In this document: in pieces, positions 53,139 to 62,039 of the stretch | Position numbering within the stretch: the stretch's first letter is position 1 | Layout: every line of letters begins with the position of its first letter | Origin: Candidatus Izemoplasma sp. | Lineage (GTDB): Bacteria > Bacillota_I > Bacilli_A > Izemoplasmatales > Hujiaoplasmataceae | DNA length: 64,000 nt | Assembly: GCA_021736305.1 (NCBI GenBank) | Contig: JAIPGD010000002.1 | Span: forward strand, 23,176-87,175 | Direction of reading: 5' to 3' | The notes under the pieces: generated by a model | Seen by the model: the letters and a program-made list of their open reading frames with translations, nothing else | What the model was told of the DNA's origin: nothing | Databases searched by the model: none | Program-made: the position numbers and the translations under genes

Positions 53139-53930
53139 TTATTGATATTCAGGTTTCAAAAAAGTGTTTGATTTATTAATCGAATACGTCTCTAACTCTA
53201 TCCAAAAAGGATAATAACCAGCATTATGAGCAAGTTTTTTGCTTTTAATATTTCCAATTGAAGCACCAAGATAAGGAATAAACCCTTCAGCCAAGAGTGC
53301 TTTTGTAATAATTTTTGTCAAAGCTAATCCTATACCTTTGTTTCGGTATTTTTTAATTACATCAACTCCAACACTACATAAAACATCACTATCAAGTGTA
53401 CTTCCAGAAACTCCCATAATATTATTTTCTAAATCATATGCTACTACTGCCATATTATCTTTTCGTTTAGTTTCGTCTTTATACATTAAAGCCATTGGAA
53501 AGCGTTTATCTGTATATAATTTTTTAATTTCTTTATCCATTAATATCTCATATTTAAAGTTAGTTTCTATATTTTCTATTATGTCTATATTTGGTAAAAA
53601 GTATTCACCAATCATACCAACTTGTTGATTATATTTTTTAAGTTCATTATTTAAAGCATTTAACTGAATACTATCAAAAAACCTGTACCCAGGAATATCA
53701 TTAACAAATTTTTCAGACCATGACTTAATTTGCTTATCGCAAGCAATAATAACGTTCTGGTTAATATTAATTGCGCGTAAAAAAGCCGGTTCCTCCTTAT
53801 AGAAAAATCTTCTTTTTTGATGAAGATTATTATTAACAACCGTATTAACTTTATAAAATTTATCAACTTCACAATTAATATCATATGAAAGTTGTTTTGT
53901 TACTAATTTCTTTATTTCTAAGTTATTCAT
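53139..53930 (-). CDS. GNAT family acetyltransferase
   Basis: The 263-aa protein has a divergent N-terminal half and a C-terminal GNAT domain. The domain shows AVVAYDLENNIMGVSG (beta4), CSVGVDVIKKYRNKGIGLAL (the acetyl-CoA pyrophosphate loop R-N-K-G-I-G) and PYLGASIGNIKSKKLAHNAGY. This matches the GNAT_acetyltran type seen in Bacillota. Substrate unknown. The ATG at 53930 (MNNLEI) lies 17 nt after the stop of the radical SAM gene, behind AAGGAGTC; they are probably cotranscribed. Confidence 0.85.
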   Translation of the reverse strand: MNNLEIKKLVTKQLSYDINCEVDKFYKVNTVVNNNLHQKRRFFYKEEPAFLRAININQNVIIACDKQIKSWSEKFVNDIPGYRFFDSIQLNALNNELKKYNQQVGMIGEYFLPNIDIIENIETNFKYEILMDKEIKKLYTDKRFPMALMYKDETKRKDNMAVVAYDLENNIMGVSGSTLDSDVLCSVGVDVIKKYRNKGIGLALTKIITKALLAEGFIPYLGASIGNIKSKKLAHNAGYYPFWIELETYSINKSNTFLKPEYQ

Positions 53931-53946
53931 TAATTTATTAGACTCC

Positions 53947-54813
53947 TTAAAATAGCTGCATTTGTTCAAACGGCTTTTTTTCTTCAAATTCATTTAGATA
54001 AGCAAATATTTGCTTGTTATTATGCATTATAAGTTTTTCTGAACAAAAATTATGAAAATATTTATTTAAAAAATTATGATTAGGGCTCATCACTTCATAA
54101 TTAAGTCCATATTTTTTTATGTATTTTTCTTTTAGTCCTGGAAAATGTTTATCTAATTCCCGATAATAATATTCTCGATTTCCTTTTCTTAAAGTTAAAC
54201 CAGCACCAAACCAAATAATTCCCTTTACACTAGCTTCATAACAACCATTTAAAATAGCTTTTAAATTTGCTAAATCATCATTTATATATGGAAGTAAAGG
54301 GGATAGCCAAACTACCGAAGGAATTCCTTCTTCTTTCAACCTTTTTAATGCAATAAGTCTTTCTCTAGTAGTCTCAACATTTGGTTCTACTACTTTTGAT
54401 AAATCATCATCGAAAGTTGTTAGAGTCATTTGAACAACAACCTTAGTTTTTTTGTTAATTTCCTTTAATAAACTAAGATCTCTTAAAAACAAAGTGGATT
54501 TTGTTTGAAAAGTTAAACCAAAATTATATTTAGATATTATTTCAAAGCACTTTCTTGTTATATCAAGTGTGAAAGGATGATTCATATAAGGATCACTCAT
54601 CGCTCCAGTACCAATCATGCCTTTTTTACGTTTTCTTTTTAAAGAATCCTCTAACAATATCGGTGCATTTTGTTTTATTTCAACATCAAAAAAATCATGA
54701 TCCATTTGATAACAATCACTTCTAGAATCGCAATAAATACACCCATGAAGGCAACCTCTAAATAAATTCATTCCGTATTTGTTTAAAATTCCCTTATAGT
54801 TTTTATAATGCAT
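53947..54813 (-). CDS. SPL-family radical SAM protein
   Basis: The 288-aa protein has the radical SAM cluster in FRGCLHGCIYCDSRSDCY (Cys-x3-Cys-x2-Cys), then GMIGTGAMSDPYM, FGLTFQTKSTLFLRDL and VVVQMTLTTFDDD, typical of the Rv2578c/SPL-like subgroup. This family is related to spore photoproduct lyase but has no established substrate; a DNA-repair role is only a guess. It lacks the extended C-terminal part of true SplB. It lies upstream of the GNAT gene in one transcript. Confidence 0.88.
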   Translation of the reverse strand: MHYKNYKGILNKYGMNLFRGCLHGCIYCDSRSDCYQMDHDFFDVEIKQNAPILLEDSLKRKRKKGMIGTGAMSDPYMNHPFTLDITRKCFEIISKYNFGLTFQTKSTLFLRDLSLLKEINKKTKVVVQMTLTTFDDDLSKVVEPNVETTRERLIALKRLKEEGIPSVVWLSPLLPYINDDLANLKAILNGCYEASVKGIIWFGAGLTLRKGNREYYYRELDKHFPGLKEKYIKKYGLNYEVMSPNHNFLNKYFHNFCSEKLIMHNNKQIFAYLNEFEEKKPFEQMQLF

Positions 54814-54848
54814 TATCTACCTCGAATATATCAAATTAAAGTTAAGTA

Positions 54849-55409
54849 TCATTTAAGTGCAGCTAATTTATCAAAAGCTTTTTTATATACAGGAATCATT
54901 CTAGGTTCTGAAATCATCTCAAAAACCCTGTCTAATTCAATCCACTTAACTCCTTGATTCTCATCTGGTTTAACAACTAATTTTTGGTTTTCACTTGCTA
55001 TAAGCAAAAAAGATAAATTTAAATGAAGATGGTCTGGTACATATTTACCTTTTTTAATATGATTTTCTACATAAATAACATCTAACATAAAAATATCATT
55101 GCTATATGGTCTTACTTCTTTAACTCCTGTTTCTTCTTTTGTTTCTTTTATAGCAACTTTCAATAAATCTGGGTCACCATCATTATGGCCTCCTACCCAA
55201 CTCCATGAATCATAAATATTATGATAAGCAAACAAAACTTTTGTCATTTCTTGATTAACAACAATAGCTGAACTGGTTATATGAGCTGCTAGATTTTCCC
55301 TAAATAAATTATTAGAGTTTTCTTTTATAAAATCTAAAATTAATTTTTTATCATATACTTCTTGTTCGTTATATGGTTTATAATTTTCAATTTGTTTTAT
55401 ATAATTCAT
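54849..55409 (-). CDS. Nudix hydrolase
   Basis: The 186-aa protein carries a Nudix box, GGHNDGDPDLLKVAIKETKE followed directly by ETG, with Lys in place of the usual Arg before the EExG metal-binding end. The N-terminal region is an added helix-strand segment. Substrates of such proteins include NDP-sugars, NADH or isopentenyl-type compounds. Its ATG is 26 bp after the pncB stop, so it may act in NAD turnover with the two salvage genes; that link is inferred. Confidence 0.9.
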   Translation of the reverse strand: MNYIKQIENYKPYNEQEVYDKKLILDFIKENSNNLFRENLAAHITSSAIVVNQEMTKVLFAYHNIYDSWSWVGGHNDGDPDLLKVAIKETKEETGVKEVRPYSNDIFMLDVIYVENHIKKGKYVPDHLHLNLSFLLIASENQKLVVKPDENQGVKWIELDRVFEMISEPRMIPVYKKAFDKLAALK

Positions 55410-55435
55410 TGCTTTCCTCTCAATTGCTAAGTATG

Positions 55436-56872
55436 TTATTTTTTTAAATCATTAATTAAATTGTTTTTAGTATCCCACAATTTTTTTGATAAATCAACAT
55501 AATAAATATGTGGATTATCAAATCGTCTTACTTCTGGCCATAAACTATTAAGTTGTTTTTGACAATATTTTTTAATTGTATCAATTTTTGGTTTTTTATA
55601 TATTCTTTTTCCGTTTTCATATACCTGTTCGTGCATATTTACTAACTTATAATCTGTATATGTTTTTTTCTTCCATATATTATCAGGATCAAAAATTGTT
55701 AGTGGTTCATTTATATCAAATACTTCTTCATTTAAAGCAATTAGATCAGCTTCAAAATGATTGTTTTTATCCAATATACGATATACTTTTTTAAAACCGG
55801 GTGTTGTTATTTTATCTGTGTTTTCACTTATTTTAATTTTAGGTACTATTTTATTGTTTTTTGTTACAGCTACTAACTTATAGACTGAACCAAAAACAGG
55901 ATCACTTTTTGCAGTAATTAATCTTTCTCCAACACCAAAAATATCAATTGGTGCACCTTGAATTAATAAATCTTTAATAATTCTTTCATCAAGAGAATTA
56001 CTAACAGTAATTGTGCAATTATTTAACCCTGCATCATCCAGCATTTTTCTCGATTCTTTAGCTAAATATGTTAAATCACCAGAATCAAGCCTTATAGAAT
56101 AGTTATCTATCCCTTTAGGAATTAAAACTTCTTTAATCACTTTTATTGCATTTTGTACGCCACTTTTTAATGTGTCATAAGTATCAACTAAAAAAGTGGT
56201 GTTGTTTGGATAAGTATTAGCATAAGCCTTGAACGCTTCATATTCAGTATCAAATAACTGTACCCATGAATGGGCCATAGTCCCTCCTGCTGGGACTTGA
56301 TATACTTGATCAGCTAACACATTAGATGAGGCATCAACCCCGCCTATATACGCCGCTCTTGCCCCATCTAAACTAGATGTTAACCCATGGGCTCTTCTAG
56401 CTCCCATTTCAAGAACAATTTTTCCCTGACTAGCATATTTAATTCTCGAAGCTTTAGTGGCAATTAGGCTTTGATGATTTACAACTTGTAAAAAGTAAGT
56501 TTCAAGAAGCTGAGCTTCTATAACTGGTGCTTTAATTGTTAAAATCGGTTCATTTGGAAAAATAATACTTCCTTCTTTAAAACTATAAATGTCTCCACTA
56601 AACTTAAAATTCTGTATGTATTTTAAAAACTCATCACTAAAAATATCTTTATTTTTTAAATACTCAATGTCCTCTTCATTAAATTTTAAATCATCCAAAT
56701 AATCAATTATTGATTCTAACCCAGCAAATATTGCGTAACCTCCGTTATCAGGATTCCTTCGATAAAATAAATCAAAATACACAATTTCATTTGCCATACC
56801 AGCCTCTAAATAGCCATTTGCCATAGTTAATTCATAAAAATCAATTAGCATCGCAAGATTGATTTTATTCAT
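55436..56872 (-). CDS. pncB: nicotinate phosphoribosyltransferase
   Basis: PncB makes nicotinate mononucleotide from nicotinate and PRPP with ATP hydrolysis. The 478-aa protein has YELTMANGYLEAG, VYFDLFYRRNPDNGGYAIFAG, LEMGARRAHG, the phosphohistidine region GTMAHSWVQ, and SIRLDSGDL. The length fits the PncB type 1/2 group of Bacillota. It overlaps the nicotinamidase gene by 8 bp, completing a nicotinamide-to-NaMN salvage pair. Confidence 0.95.
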   Translation of the reverse strand: MNKINLAMLIDFYELTMANGYLEAGMANEIVYFDLFYRRNPDNGGYAIFAGLESIIDYLDDLKFNEEDIEYLKNKDIFSDEFLKYIQNFKFSGDIYSFKEGSIIFPNEPILTIKAPVIEAQLLETYFLQVVNHQSLIATKASRIKYASQGKIVLEMGARRAHGLTSSLDGARAAYIGGVDASSNVLADQVYQVPAGGTMAHSWVQLFDTEYEAFKAYANTYPNNTTFLVDTYDTLKSGVQNAIKVIKEVLIPKGIDNYSIRLDSGDLTYLAKESRKMLDDAGLNNCTITVSNSLDERIIKDLLIQGAPIDIFGVGERLITAKSDPVFGSVYKLVAVTKNNKIVPKIKISENTDKITTPGFKKVYRILDKNNHFEADLIALNEEVFDINEPLTIFDPDNIWKKKTYTDYKLVNMHEQVYENGKRIYKKPKIDTIKKYCQKQLNSLWPEVRRFDNPHIYYVDLSKKLWDTKNNLINDLKK

Positions 56873-57395
56873 AGTTTAAAACCTCTATGTGAATCCCTTT
56901 CATAACATCTAGCGCTTTTTTATGTAAATCTTTATCTGCTGAATCAGTTGCTAAAGCATCAACTACAATATGAGCATTAGGTAATGCACTTTTCGTAATA
57001 ATAGCATTCCCAATCACACATATATTTGAAACCAATCCACATAACTCTATTTCTTCATATTCTTTAGTTTTAAGATAATTACCTAATTCTATTGAAGGAA
57101 AAGTATCTTTTTCAAATATCTTATCTTCTTTTCTAACTAATAATTTTACCTCTGGATGTAATTCATGACCGTTTGTCCCTTTCACACAATGTTTTACTGG
57201 CAGATTTTTACCTTCTTCTGTTTCAAGATAATCATCTTTATGTGTATCTTGGGTAAATATAACATCTACATTTTCTTCTCTAGCTAATTTTACTTTATCA
57301 ATTATAGGATCTTTAATACTTATTGCTTCAGGAAACCCTAAAGCTCCATCAATAAAATCATTCTGAAAATCAACAACAACTAAACATTTTTTCAT
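56865..57395 (-). CDS. pncA: nicotinamidase
   Basis: The 176-aa isochorismatase-fold enzyme hydrolyses nicotinamide to nicotinate. The catalytic triad is visible: Asp in LVVVDFQNDFIDGALG, Lys in LLVRKEDKIFEKDTF (region), and Cys in ELCGLVSNICVIGNA. Metal ligands of nicotinamidases occur in FTQDTHKDDYLETEEG and PVKHCVKGTNGHELHP. AGGAGG precedes the ATG. It heads the pncA-pncB-nudix operon. Confidence 0.95.
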   Translation of the reverse strand: MKKCLVVVDFQNDFIDGALGFPEAISIKDPIIDKVKLAREENVDVIFTQDTHKDDYLETEEGKNLPVKHCVKGTNGHELHPEVKLLVRKEDKIFEKDTFPSIELGNYLKTKEYEEIELCGLVSNICVIGNAIITKSALPNAHIVVDALATDSADKDLHKKALDVMKGIHIEVLNYE

Positions 57396-57458
57396 AAATT
57401 ATCCTCCTTGGTACTCACTATTATATCATTATCCTATGCTTTTTCCATTTATAAGGAA

Positions 57459-57489
57459 GAAAAAAAGTCTATGAAATTCATAGACTTTT
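57459..57489 (-). terminator. terminator of sod
   Basis: AAAAGTCTATG (57463-57473) and CATAGACTTTT (57479-57489) form a perfect stem with flanking A/T tracts. Confidence 0.9.
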
Positions 57490-57499
57490 CTAAATATAA

Positions 57500-58105
57500 T
57501 TAATTTAATTCTTGATAATACTTTGAAACTTGTTCCCAATTAACAATATTCCAAAAATTTTCTACATAATCAGGCCGTCTGTTTTGATACTTCAAATAAT
57601 AAGCATGTTCCCAAACATCCAACGCTAAAATTGGCTCACCAAATTCAAAAGGTGTTAATTGATTTGGGGTAGATACAACTTTTAATCTCTTGTCTTTTGC
57701 GACAACAAGCCATGCCCAACCACTTCCAAATTGTGTTTTTGCTTTGTTAGAAAACATAGCTTTAAAAGTTTCAATAGACCCAAAATCTCTATTTATTGCT
57801 TCTTTTAATTGATTACTCATTTTGGTTTTCTTAGGTGTTAATATAGTCCAAAACAATCTATGATTGTAATAGCCACCACCATTATTAATTACTGACTCGA
57901 GTTTTTCCTCAGGAACTGAATCTAAATTTTTTAATACATTTTCTACATCTTTGTTTAATAACTCATCTAAACCTTCTAAGGCGTTAACATATTTTTTAAT
58001 ATAGCCTTGATGATGCTTCGAATGATGTATCTCCATTGTTTTTTCATCAATGTAAGGTTCTAAATCTTTATAATTATAAGTTAGTTCTGGCAAATTGTGT
58101 TTCAA
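57500..58105 (-). CDS. sodA: Fe/Mn superoxide dismutase
   Basis: The 201-aa protein dismutates superoxide. Metal ligands are His in EIHHSKHHQGYI, His in GGYYNHRLFW, and Asp/His in LALDVWEHAYYL. GSGWAWLV is also conserved. The start is TTG at 58105 (then KHNLPEL): GGGAG lies 8 nt upstream, no ATG is suitably placed, and the long open frame further upstream runs back into the next gene. Metal preference cannot be decided. It suggests the organism meets oxygen. Confidence 0.94.
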   Translation of the reverse strand: MKHNLPELTYNYKDLEPYIDEKTMEIHHSKHHQGYIKKYVNALEGLDELLNKDVENVLKNLDSVPEEKLESVINNGGGYYNHRLFWTILTPKKTKMSNQLKEAINRDFGSIETFKAMFSNKAKTQFGSGWAWLVVAKDKRLKVVSTPNQLTPFEFGEPILALDVWEHAYYLKYQNRRPDYVENFWNIVNWEQVSKYYQELN

Positions 58106-58181
58106 TTTTCTCACTCCCTTTTTTAATCTACTTATATTATCGCATATATATATTTCGAATTCAAAGGATTTGCTTATAAAT

Positions 58182-58206
58182 AAAACCACTAAACTAGTGG
58201 CTTTTT
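58182..58206 (-). terminator. terminator of the hemolysin III gene
   Basis: CCACTA (58186-58191) and TAGTGG (58195-58200), extended by A-T pairs, are followed leftward by T-rich sequence. Confidence 0.7.
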
Positions 58207-58221
58207 CTAAACTATATTCAA

Positions 58222-58842
58222 TTAGGATATTATCTGATAAATCACTAAAAAATGAAATACGCTTCCTGCAATAACAAACAAATGCCATATAAAATGGTTG
58301 TATTTAAACCTTGCTAAATAAAATATGACTCCAATCGTATACGCTAATCCTCCAAGTATTAGTAAAGATATATATTCTTCAATAAACCCATAAACATCTT
58401 GCCAATAAAAAACAACGCTCCATCCCATTAACAGATAAATAAAAAGATGAACGCTCTTAAATCGATTTATCCAAATCGATTTAAACACGATACCTACTAC
58501 AGTTAAAAGCCACATTGCGGATAAATAAATGATTGCTTTATTAAAACTCAGTGCATAAATAATTAGTGGTGTATAAGTACCAACAATAAGCAAAAAAACT
58601 CCTGAATGATCTAATCTTTGAAAAACAGCTCGAGTTCTTTTAAAATTTTCAGGAAAACTGTGAAATAAGGTGCTTGAAACATATAAAAATATTAAACACA
58701 CCCCATATACTATTCCGGATATATATCCTTTTGCGGTATCAGCCTTTAATATTATTAAAACCAATCCTATAATTGATAGAATAGCTCCAATACCATGTGT
58801 GATTGAATCAGCTATTAATTCACCTAAAGATGTCTTTCTCAT
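58222..58842 (-). CDS. hemolysin III/PAQR family membrane protein
   Basis: The 206-aa protein has seven helices and the PAQR/YqfA motifs: GELIADSITHGIGAILSIIG in helix 1, SSTLFHSFPENFKRTRAVFQ RLDHSGVFLLIVGTYTP in the middle, and FIWHLFVIAGSVFHFL at the end. Conserved Ser, Asp and three His residues form a zinc site resembling ceramidase-type hydrolases. Function in bacteria is not settled. The ATG at 58842 (MRKTSL) follows GGAGGG. Confidence 0.93.
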   Translation of the reverse strand: MRKTSLGELIADSITHGIGAILSIIGLVLIILKADTAKGYISGIVYGVCLIFLYVSSTLFHSFPENFKRTRAVFQRLDHSGVFLLIVGTYTPLIIYALSFNKAIIYLSAMWLLTVVGIVFKSIWINRFKSVHLFIYLLMGWSVVFYWQDVYGFIEEYISLLILGGLAYTIGVIFYLARFKYNHFIWHLFVIAGSVFHFLVIYQIIS

Positions 58843-58905
58843 TATGCCCTCCACATTACTATGTCACACATAATACTTTAAATATTTAAAATTGTCAATA
58901 TCTTG

Positions 58906-59613
58906 TTATAAACGATTACTCTTTATTAACTCATACAACTCTTTTAAGGTTCCGTTTTGGTAATTATTAATATCCACATCATATTTATTCTTTAAACAAT
59001 CAGTGACCAAAAAAGTTTTTAAACCTAATTCTTCGGCAACCATATCTTCAGTAGCATCATTTCCAATCATTATTGTTTCTTCGGGTATAAGATTAAACAT
59101 ATTCATTATAGTTTTATAATAATTTATGTTTGGTTTAGAAAATGAAGAATTTTCATAAGTAGTTATGTGTTCGAAATCACTTACAGATAAATTCGCCCAT
59201 TCAATTCTTTGTTTAGTCGCTACCAAAGGAAAAACTGGATTAGTAGCCAGAATTATCCTTTTTGATCTTTTTTGTAATAAAGAAATGATTTTTCGAGAAT
59301 ACTCACTTGGTTTTGTAGCTTTAAAAGTTTCTCCAAACTCATTTTCATAAAATTTTTCCAAAGCTTTTTTTAATCCGCTAATCTTAGTTTTGTCTGTATA
59401 AAAAGTTTCCCAGAAAACCGCTTCGTTTGAATCTATTCCTTTATTATTAATCATTGCTTTGGTTCCCATCCATAACCTGTCAATCATAGTTTTAGGATTA
59501 TACCCTAACGAAATAAACTTTTTGCCAATTAACTTCATGTAATTTTCAATAAATATATCTTCATCTAAGGGCAATAATGTCCCATCCAAATCAAATAAGT
59601 AGTTCTTAATCAT
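58906..59613 (-). CDS. HAD superfamily hydrolase
   Basis: The 235-aa phosphatase-type HAD protein has motif I YLFDLDGTLLPLDED (nucleophile and acid Asp), motif II region IILATNPVFP (Thr), motif III lysine in SSFSKPNINYYK, and motif IV MIGNDATEDMVAEELG. The helical cap inserted after motif I is of the C1 type. Substrate unknown. It is a lone gene, divergent from the glycerophosphodiesterase gene. Confidence 0.9.
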   Translation of the reverse strand: MIKNYLFDLDGTLLPLDEDIFIENYMKLIGKKFISLGYNPKTMIDRLWMGTKAMINNKGIDSNEAVFWETFYTDKTKISGLKKALEKFYENEFGETFKATKPSEYSRKIISLLQKRSKRIILATNPVFPLVATKQRIEWANLSVSDFEHITTYENSSFSKPNINYYKTIMNMFNLIPEETIMIGNDATEDMVAEELGLKTFLVTDCLKNKYDVDINNYQNGTLKELYELIKSNRL

Positions 59614-59789
59614 CCTTAACCTCGCTTTTAAAACATTATACCATAATTATAGATTAGATAATTTTTATTTGACCAAAATCGTAGCATTAATCAGTTTCTA
59701 AGGATTATATAATCTTAATATATATCGCTTTAATTTTTTTAATTATAAAATATTTATGTTAAAATAAAAGTAGATTAATAGGTGAAAAA

Positions 59790-61607
59790 ATGAAGAAAAC
59801 CTTTAAAGCTATAAAAGAACTTATTTTTTTCGATTTTAAAAAGCTATTCATAATTGAATTATTAATTCGTTTATTTGGGATATTTATTATCTATCCTATA
59901 TTTCAAATTGGGTTATACTTATCAATCAAAATTTCTGGTTTAAATTATATTTCAAATAATAATTTAATAATATATTTAACTAAACCAATTACTATATTAT
60001 TTATTCTTACCATTATAACTGTATTTGCTATATATATTTTTGTTGAATATGTCTTTTTAGCAACATTTTTTGATTTTGCGTTTCACAAACAAAAACTTAG
60101 TTATAAACAACTTGTGCTTTTAAGTTTTCAAAAAGCTGTTCAGTTATTAAAGCAATATCATGTTGTAATAATTACACCTATATTATTTTTCTTTATCTTA
60201 CTTGAATATGGACAGATTATACTTTTTTCTTCGACAATAAAGTTACCAAGAAATTTAACTGAACAGATAAAGTCATTAAACTATTTCTCATTATATTCTT
60301 CTATTTTTTTCTTCTTACTCATTATATTTTTTATTCAGTTTATATTTATGGTACACGAGTTAATCATCCGAGGTGGAACAATAAAAAAAGGATATTCTAG
60401 TTCTAGAAAAATCCTTAAATCAAATCATCTAAATATATTGTTTAAATTCATTTTTATTAATCTTCTCTTTAATTTATTAATGTTATTAATTTATACTGGT
60501 TTAATCTTTATAATTAGTCTTTTTATAAGTATGTTAAGGGGCCAAGAAGTTGTTTTCGGTTTGATAATAACTTCAATGTACAGTGTGTACTGGATTTTAG
60601 CATTAATTTTTTCTATTATTATTCTACCATTAAATATTGCCTTAATTGCTAACCATTACTACAAACATAAAAATATTAAAGCAATCAATACTGAAATAAA
60701 ACCTAATAAAACTGAAAATCTAAAATGGATTGCAAAACCGATTATCATTTTATTTATTGTTTTATTTTCACTTAATATATTTTCAATTATTGAATCTGTA
60801 AGAAACGCCAATAGTGATATTCAATTTTTAAAACAAGAAGAAATAATTGCTCACAGAGGCGCTTCAAATGAAGCTCCAGAAAATACTTTAGCAGCAATTA
60901 ATCTAGCTATTGACCAAGGAACTAACGCAGTTGAATTCGATATAAAGGGTACAAAGGATCACGTTCCGGTATTAATGCATGATGATTCTATTAAACGAAC
61001 CACTAATTCATCAAGCGAGTTATTAATAAAAGACTTATATTACCAAGACTTGTTGGATTATGAGGCGGGAAGTTGGTTTTCTAATGACTTTAGAGGTGAG
61101 GTCATCCCTACATTAGAAGAAGTTTTAATAGCGATTAAAGGTAGAGCAACTGGGTTTATTGATCTAAAAACAACAGATCCTTTAGTTGAAGCAGAAATAA
61201 TTCGTTTACTTGCTGAAAACGACATGATTCATGATGTAAAAATTATGTCTTTTGATATTAATCAATTATATCGTTTTAAAGGCTATAATGAAGATATTGA
61301 AACAATATTATTGTTATCTAGTTACTACGGTAATATTTCAACTTTATTTGAAGATGAATATATAGATCATTTTGCCTTAAGAATAAGTGTTATCAAAAGT
61401 AATCCAAATCTAATCAATCTTATCCATAATGAAAATAAAAACGCTTATGCTTGGGTTGTTGATGATCGAGATGCAATATATACTGGTATCGAGGCTGATG
61501 TTGATGGTTTCATAACAAAACGTCCTATTGCCGCAAGGGAAATTGCTTATTCAAAAAATAGTACTGATGCATTTAAAAGATTTTTGGAAACACTTTTTAA
61601 ACCTTAG
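59790..61607 (+). CDS. membrane-anchored glycerophosphodiester phosphodiesterase
   Basis: The 605-aa protein has an N-terminal GDPD membrane domain with about seven to eight helices (residues ~15-340) and a C-terminal catalytic TIM barrel. The barrel shows EIIAHRGASNEAPENTLAAI (His/Arg and Glu), AVEFDIKGTKDHVPVLMHDD (metal Glu/Asp and catalytic His), GFIDLKT and a closing DVDGFITKRP. It probably cleaves glycerophosphodiesters or (lipo)teichoic-type polymers at the membrane, in keeping with an LtaS-like protein in the window. GGTGAAAAA precedes the ATG. The cupin gene follows 31 bp later. Confidence 0.93.
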   Translation: MKKTFKAIKELIFFDFKKLFIIELLIRLFGIFIIYPIFQIGLYLSIKISGLNYISNNNLIIYLTKPITILFILTIITVFAIYIFVEYVFLATFFDFAFHKQKLSYKQLVLLSFQKAVQLLKQYHVVIITPILFFFILLEYGQIILFSSTIKLPRNLTEQIKSLNYFSLYSSIFFFLLIIFFIQFIFMVHELIIRGGTIKKGYSSSRKILKSNHLNILFKFIFINLLFNLLMLLIYTGLIFIISLFISMLRGQEVVFGLIITSMYSVYWILALIFSIIILPLNIALIANHYYKHKNIKAINTEIKPNKTENLKWIAKPIIILFIVLFSLNIFSIIESVRNANSDIQFLKQEEIIAHRGASNEAPENTLAAINLAIDQGTNAVEFDIKGTKDHVPVLMHDDSIKRTTNSSSELLIKDLYYQDLLDYEAGSWFSNDFRGEVIPTLEEVLIAIKGRATGFIDLKTTDPLVEAEIIRLLAENDMIHDVKIMSFDINQLYRFKGYNEDIETILLLSSYYGNISTLFEDEYIDHFALRISVIKSNPNLINLIHNENKNAYAWVVDDRDAIYTGIEADVDGFITKRPIAAREIAYSKNSTDAFKRFLETLFKP

Positions 61608-61638
61608 AAATTATTATAAGAATAGAAAGGAGAAAAAA

Positions 61639-61965
61639 ATGAAACATTTTAATTTGAATGATTTAGATTATAGCATTAACAAACGAGGAGTATCTGCTGC
61701 TACTTTAGTTGATCATGATCATGCTACCATAAAAAATTTATTTTTAAATCCTGGTGATGAAATCCCTCCACATAAAGTACCTGTAGATGTAACATTCTTT
61801 ATTTTAGCTGGAAAAGGTTCTATTACTATTGGTAAAGAGACTGAATCAGTTGAAATTTTTGATACTATATTATGTCCACAAAACACTTATATGTCTGTAA
61901 AGGCTGAGAAAGATTCTCATCTATCATTTTTAAACATTAAAACCCCTGGTTTAAAATCAAAATAA
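61639..61965 (+). CDS. small cupin-domain protein
   Basis: The 108-aa protein is a single cupin barrel. Motif 1 reads NPGDEIPPHKVPVDVTFFILAG (only one His, other metal ligands replaced) and motif 2 region FDTILCPQNTYMSVKA. Metal binding is therefore doubtful. Small cupins are often sensors or isomerases; no role is claimed. The ATG at 61639 follows AAAGGAG at 7 nt. A terminator closes the GDPD-cupin unit. Confidence 0.83.
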   Translation: MKHFNLNDLDYSINKRGVSAATLVDHDHATIKNLFLNPGDEIPPHKVPVDVTFFILAGKGSITIGKETESVEIFDTILCPQNTYMSVKAEKDSHLSFLNIKTPGLKSK

Positions 61966-61992
61966 CATTTGTAATTATAAAATAATTTATAT

Positions 61993-62030
61993 AAAAAGCA
62001 AAGAATTCTAAAGAGATTCTTTGCTTTTTA
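61993..62030. terminator. bidirectional terminator
   Basis: AAAAAGCAAAGAAT (61993-62006) and ATTCTTTGCTTTTT (62016-62029) form a perfect 14-bp stem between the convergent cupin and GGDEF genes. Confidence 0.93.
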
Positions 62031-62039
62031 TAACTTATA